Assembly (NCBI GenBank): GCA_035289145.1
Contig: DATDXZ010000058.1
Coordinates: 1 to 15,442 of the forward strand
DNA: 15,442 nucleotides
Direction: 5' to 3'
DNA from: JACOVP01 sp035289145
Lineage (GTDB): Archaea; Nanobdellota; Nanobdellia; SCGC-AAA011-G17; UBA489
Positions 12,280 to 15,442 of the stretch are shown piece by piece (within the stretch, counting starts at the first letter, position 1; the number at the start of each line of letters is the position of its first letter). Under the pieces are notes generated by a model. The model was not told where the DNA came from. It made no database searches and was given only the letters and a program-made list of their open reading frames with translations. The translations under genes were made by a program, and so were the position numbers.

Positions 12280-12863
12280 ATGGTCCTCAAAAACCCAACA
12301 GATTATCAGAAGGGCAAGACCCTGGTCTATTTTGTGAGACATGGCGATAGATCTCATTTACAAGATGGAACGCAAGAACAAACTCCAGGACCAGGATTAT
12401 CTTCTTTGGGAAAACAACAGGCCAAAGATATTGCACGTCAATTTGTTCGTATGCAAGATGAGATTGATATTCTCTACTCCAGCAGCATGACCAGAGCACT
12501 AGAGACTGCCACCATTATAGGAAAAGCAATTCATAAGAAACCTGTTGTTGAGCATGGATTGTGCGAGGTTAATAAAATCTTATGGACTAAAAAGTATTAT
12601 CTTTCTGGCTATTGGAGAACTGTTAAAAAATATCTGGACGCAAAAAGAACACTTAATAAAATTCTTCGAGAACATCCAGAAAAAGTTATTGTCATCGTAT
12701 GCCATGTGGAGGCATTATACGAGCACTCTTGGGCTGGAAATTTGGCCTGTCTTTCAAGCAACGAGGATTGATGGATCATCATAATTGTCATGTCACTTTG
12801 CTTCGATTTCAAGGAACTAAACTGGAATATATTCATTATTTTAACAGCAAGGGACTGGATTAA
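12280..12863 (+). pseudogene. Histidine phosphatase with a frameshift at the catalytic site
   Basis: A phosphoglycerate-mutase-type phosphatase. The first frame carries RHG (20-22), whose His takes the phosphate, and SSSMTRALET (67-76) with the binding Arg72. It runs to CH (141-142), the second active-site His, then goes into unrelated residues and stops at 12771. Removing two bases (12706-12707, part of TGTG) restores HGGIIRALLGWKFGL and a natural C-terminal half through VTLLRFQGTKLEYIHYF to TAA 12861-12863, giving about 193 residues, the normal family size. After this stop the same frame stays open and protein-like for 33 more codons (to 12963). As written, the product lacks the second half and is probably inactive. 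A sequencing error cannot be excluded. It begins 11 bases after the S66 peptidase gene, without an SD. Confidence 0.85.
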
Positions 12864-12965
12864 TTTATTGGCTTTCAACAAAAGTTTGAACCAAAAGAAT
12901 GTAAGATTATTCACGATCCTGGGCAAAGTCTAGAGCAATTTCTTGTTCATACTGACACTGACTAA
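12864..12965 (+). other. Protein-like extension after the phosphatase stop
   Basis: In the same frame as the restored phosphatase, codons after TAA 12861 read FIGFQQKFEPKECKIIHDPG, then QSLEQFLVHTDTD and a stop (12963-12965). There is no start codon. It may be a former C-terminal extension cut off by a nonsense change, or a separate fragment. Confidence 0.3.
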
Positions 12966-12996
12966 ATACTAAAAGCTTTATAATAGTAATAGAAAG

Positions 12997-13009
12997 GTTT
13001 ATATATAAG
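12997..13009 (+). promoter_or_regulatory. TATA box of the DUF4143-type ATPase
   Basis: GTTTATATATAAG is one of the strongest TATA matches in the window, centred about 25 bases before ATG 13027, so the mRNA is probably leaderless. Confidence 0.65.
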
Positions 13010-13026
13010 CTAACTATTTGTAACCT

Positions 13027-14274
13027 ATGGAATTACGATCCATCATCAAGGAACAGCGTGAAGAACTCGTAGAGATAGAGCAGAAGGAGCATATTATTCC
13101 TAGAGAAGCATTGACAACAGCAAAGAAATCTCTTGTGCACCCCAACATTCTCGCAATTTTGGGCATTCGCAGATGCGGGAAATCACTTTTTTCTTATTTA
13201 TTAGTGAAAGGAAACTCCTTTGGATATATTAATTTTGATGATGAGCGGCTGGCTGGCATAACTAGCGATGACTTAAACAATGTTTTAGAGGCTTTTTATT
13301 CCTTATACGGCGATATTGAGTACATCATCTTGGACGAGATACAAAATGTACCTCATTGGGAATTATTTGTAACTAGGCTTCGAAGAACAAAAAAAGTAAT
13401 TATCACCGGCAGCAACTCCACATTACTCTCTGGTGAATTAGCGACATACCTCACCGGTCGTCATTTAGACACTACTTTATTCCCCTTTTCCTTTAAAGAA
13501 TTTCTGCAATTTAAAGAATATCAAGAACATACAATTTATACCACAAAAGAAAAAGCCGCGGTCATGAATCATCTCCAAGAATATCTCACTGTAGGAGGAT
13601 TTCCTGAAGTCCATAAATTCGGCCACAGTATACTCGCGAGAATCTATGATGATATCTTAACGAAAGATATTATTATTCATTATAATATTACTAAAAAAGA
13701 AGCCTTGAAAAAACTCGCCAAATACCTCACAACTAACGCTTCTGGAGAGATTACTTATAGCATGCTCGCTAGAATTCTCAATATTAAACATGTCTCCACC
13801 ATCTCTAACTGGGTATCTTATCTTGAAAACGCTTTCTTATTCTTTACTCTTGAGCGGTTCAGCTTCAAACTCAAACAACAATTTATAGCTCCAAGAAAAG
13901 TGTACTGTGTTGACCAGGGAATCATCAACTCCATCGGCTTTAAATTTTCAGAGGACAAGGGGAAGGCAATAGAAAATCTAGTTGCTGTGGCGCTGCAAAG
14001 AAGAAAAATACAAGAAGGATTTGAAGTTTTTTATTGGAAAGACCATCTTCAGCATGAAGTTGATTTTGTCATAAAGAAAGGAAAAACCATAAAACAGCTT
14101 ATTCAAGTGAGTTATATCAACAAAAAAGAAGATATACGAGCAAGGGAATCTCGTTCTTTGATAAACGCAGGCAAATCATTACGATGCAAGAATCTCTTGG
14201 TCATTACCTGGGACTATGAGGCAGAAGAAAATACTATCCATTTTATCCCCTTATGGAAATGGCTGCTCCAATAA
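13027..14274 (+). CDS. AAA-type ATPase with DUF4143 C-terminal domain
   Basis: A 415-residue protein. Walker A GIRRCGKS (46-53), Walker B YIILDEIQNVPHW (99-111), ITGSNS (126-131, sensor 1) and LTGR (142-145) form a complete P-loop core. A helical, winged-helix-like middle follows (about 230-280, with LKHVSTISNWVSYLENAFLF-type spacing). A C-terminal nuclease-like domain has EVDFVIKKG and the family end PLWKWLLQ. Such ATPases are abundant and often multicopy in archaea and many bacteria; their function is unresolved and is suspected to lie in DNA maintenance or mobile elements. Two decayed tails of relatives lie at 10762-11242. It has its own strong promoter, no obvious operon partner and an intact frame. 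Confidence 0.88.
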   Translation: MELRSIIKEQREELVEIEQKEHIIPREALTTAKKSLVHPNILAILGIRRCGKSLFSYLLVKGNSFGYINFDDERLAGITSDDLNNVLEAFYSLYGDIEYIILDEIQNVPHWELFVTRLRRTKKVIITGSNSTLLSGELATYLTGRHLDTTLFPFSFKEFLQFKEYQEHTIYTTKEKAAVMNHLQEYLTVGGFPEVHKFGHSILARIYDDILTKDIIIHYNITKKEALKKLAKYLTTNASGEITYSMLARILNIKHVSTISNWVSYLENAFLFFTLERFSFKLKQQFIAPRKVYCVDQGIINSIGFKFSEDKGKAIENLVAVALQRRKIQEGFEVFYWKDHLQHEVDFVIKKGKTIKQLIQVSYINKKEDIRARESRSLINAGKSLRCKNLLVITWDYEAEENTIHFIPLWKWLLQ

Positions 14275-14314
14275 CTTCCTCTTTTATAACATTTTGTCAT
14301 GCACTTTTGGTTAG
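14275..14314. other. Short convergent gap
   Basis: Forty bases separate the ends of two convergent genes. Short T-runs (CTTTTATAA, CATTTTG) are the only possible termination signal. Confidence 0.4.
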
Positions 14315-15259
14315 CTAAACATCTCTCTTTCGCACAGCTTTTTTTATCATTGCCTCTCCTTGTCTTCCCCATGGACAATAATACAGGAAGTCTTTTGGAT
14401 TGATGAATTTTCTCTCAGGAATTTTTCCTGTTGCTGGATCAATGGTTTGCTTTTTGAGTTTTGTTATGTTCGCGACATATCGTAGCTGATAGAATACTTC
14501 TTTCTTCTCGTCTTTTGTCTGTTCGATTTTGTTGTATCCTATTGGAATAATATTATCGATGTCAATATCTCCTTCTTCATCTACCTCTCTTCTTAGTGTT
14601 TGCTCAAAGGTTTCTCCTTGTTCTGGTGTTCCTCCAGGAAGGCTCCAATGCTCTTTTGTCTTGATAATTAACAGCTCACCTTTCCTATTCAAACACACTC
14701 CAGAAGATTGCTTCACATTTTTCAATTTGCTAAAGTCATTATTTTCATGCCAAGTTAACAAACTTACTTGATCTCCGTTGATAAATCTCGTTACACCATC
14801 TTTTTTTGTACAATCATCTAATCTTCTGTATGCGAGAGGATGCACTTCCTTGCTGATTGCCCTTTCTAGAATGCCTGCTAATTCTTTCTTACTTAAACTC
14901 CATTCTATTTTCGTGACAAACTCTTTGAGACTGAGCCATTCATAGACATCATGCTCCTCATTTAGGACGACTTTTTCTTCCTTGACGAATGCGAGGTAAT
15001 TAGTTTCTTCGCACTCTTCTCCTTTCCATGTGTAGATTGATCCCCATCTTAAATCATAGACTTCTTCTATGTCTAATCCTGTCTCTTCCTTGACTTCTCT
15101 TTTGACTGCCTCTTCATTGGACTCTCCTTGCTCTACATTGCCAGTTATTGTGAACCACTGCGATTTACCATGTGCTTCATGTGCATTTCCTTTGGTCTTC
15201 ACTATGAGAAATTTCTTTGTTTGTTCATTATAGATGAAAGCAAGAATTTTTTTGATCAT
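14315..15259 (-). CDS. Tandem Nudix hydrolase
   Basis: A 314-residue protein with two Nudix domains. The first Nudix box (40-62) is perfect: G40, E46, then REVKEETGL (54-62). The second (210-232) has G210, E216 and REVDEEGDI (224-232), in which the usual glycine before the final hydrophobic residue is Asp231. The metal-binding REVxEE core is kept in both. Nudix enzymes cut a nucleoside diphosphate linked to another group, for example oxidised nucleotides, sugar nucleotides or caps. The substrate here cannot be told. The linker between domains (about 115-180) includes an HPLAYRRLDDC stretch. There is no signal peptide. The start ATG 15259 has AGGAG 11 bases before it. It is divergent from the SDR gene. 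Confidence 0.85.
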   Translation of the reverse strand: MIKKILAFIYNEQTKKFLIVKTKGNAHEAHGKSQWFTITGNVEQGESNEEAVKREVKEETGLDIEEVYDLRWGSIYTWKGEECEETNYLAFVKEEKVVLNEEHDVYEWLSLKEFVTKIEWSLSKKELAGILERAISKEVHPLAYRRLDDCTKKDGVTRFINGDQVSLLTWHENNDFSKLKNVKQSSGVCLNRKGELLIIKTKEHWSLPGGTPEQGETFEQTLRREVDEEGDIDIDNIIPIGYNKIEQTKDEKKEVFYQLRYVANITKLKKQTIDPATGKIPERKFINPKDFLYYCPWGRQGEAMIKKAVRKRDV

Positions 15260-15293
15260 TTTTTATGTACTCCTGATGTTTTGTGAAGTGCTT

Positions 15294-15306
15294 ACCTTAA
15301 TAAATC
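15294..15306 (-). promoter_or_regulatory. TATA box of the Nudix gene
   Basis: On the minus strand GGATTTATTAAGG lies about 41 bases before ATG 15259, leaving a leader of roughly 15 bases that includes the SD-like AGGAG. Confidence 0.5.
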
Positions 15307-15328
15307 CTTTAGTTTTATCCCATAGCAA

Positions 15329-15340
15329 TCTTTAATAAAG
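15329..15340 (+). promoter_or_regulatory. TATA box of the SDR gene
   Basis: TCTTTAATAAAG is centred about 26 bases before the GTG at 15361, supporting a leaderless GTG start. Confidence 0.5.
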
Positions 15341-15360
15341 AGCGTCTCTTTGTTTTTCTT

Positions 15361-15442
15361 GTGAAGAAAGCACTTATTACCGGGGCTAGCAGCGGCTTAG
15401 GTTTAGAGATAGGAAGATTACTTCAAAAAGAAGAGAAAACTA
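15361..15442 (+). CDS. Short-chain dehydrogenase (SDR), 5' part only
   Basis: The first 27 codons of a gene that runs off the right edge. KKALITGASSGLGLEIGRLL begins at residue 2, giving the beta-alpha-beta NAD(P)-binding start with the TGxxxGxG glycine motif of classical SDR oxidoreductases. GTG is chosen as start because it directly precedes the conserved lysines and sits 26 bases after a TATA box. The substrate cannot be predicted from the fragment. Confidence 0.8.
   Translation, partial: MKKALITGASSGLGLEIGRLLQKEEKT

Noticed and set aside
12545..12784. Separate small plus-strand ORF overlapping the phosphatase
   Set aside because: It is in the third frame. The conserved HGGIIRALLGW continuation lies in a different frame, so this ORF is a shadow.

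Overview
The window is archaeal DNA. The evidence is a tRNA-Trp with a spliceable mini-intron and no encoded CCA, TATA boxes about 25-30 bases before most start codons (implying many leaderless mRNAs), a GAGGTGA ribosome-binding site, an archaeal/Pyrococcus-type tyrosyl-tRNA synthetase and the archaeal arvA-arvB-arvC trio. The signal-peptide and beta-sandwich surface proteins, together with small ATPases of the DUF4143 type, resemble what is seen in DPANN archaea such as Woesearchaeota. That lineage is an inference and would need a phylogeny.

Layout. (1) 1-1769: a hairpin-rich leader, then a three-gene operon of an Era-like GTPase, a DUF2073 protein and a zinc-ribbon protein (ArvABC/OapABC). 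(2) 1780-4304: an AT-richer block holding a broken nuclease-like gene, the intron-containing tRNA-Trp, a small MITE-like element with 20-bp inverted ends, a short possible ORF and an intact tyrS. (3) 4305-6327: two secreted proteins with C-terminal membrane anchors, the larger with CARDB-like beta-sandwich repeats (S-layer-like). (4) 6384-7427 (minus): a trans-prenyl diphosphate synthase, probably for archaeal lipid chains, with unusual substitutions in conserved motifs. (5) 7552-10526: an 878-residue secreted double beta-helix protein of NosD type, coupled by a TGATG overlap to a small secreted or membrane protein. (6) 10527-11242: decayed ends of two DUF4143-type ATPases pointing away from each other. 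(7) 11288-12965: an MccF-like S66 peptidase followed by a histidine phosphatase broken by a 2-base insertion directly after its second catalytic His. (8) 13027-14274: an intact DUF4143-type ATPase. (9) 14315-15259 (minus): a protein with two Nudix domains. (10) 15361-end: the start of a short-chain dehydrogenase.

Together the window holds a vesicle/GTPase operon, cell-envelope genes (two anchored surface proteins, the lipid-chain synthase and the beta-helix operon) and a right half with gene turnover: ATPase remnants, a fresh frameshift and small hydrolases. There is no CRISPR array, rRNA or intact transposase. No single large new system is obvious. The best candidates for a second look are the MITE-like element, the divergent prenyl synthase, the duplicated beta-helix protein and its coupled small partner, and the pattern of pseudogenes.
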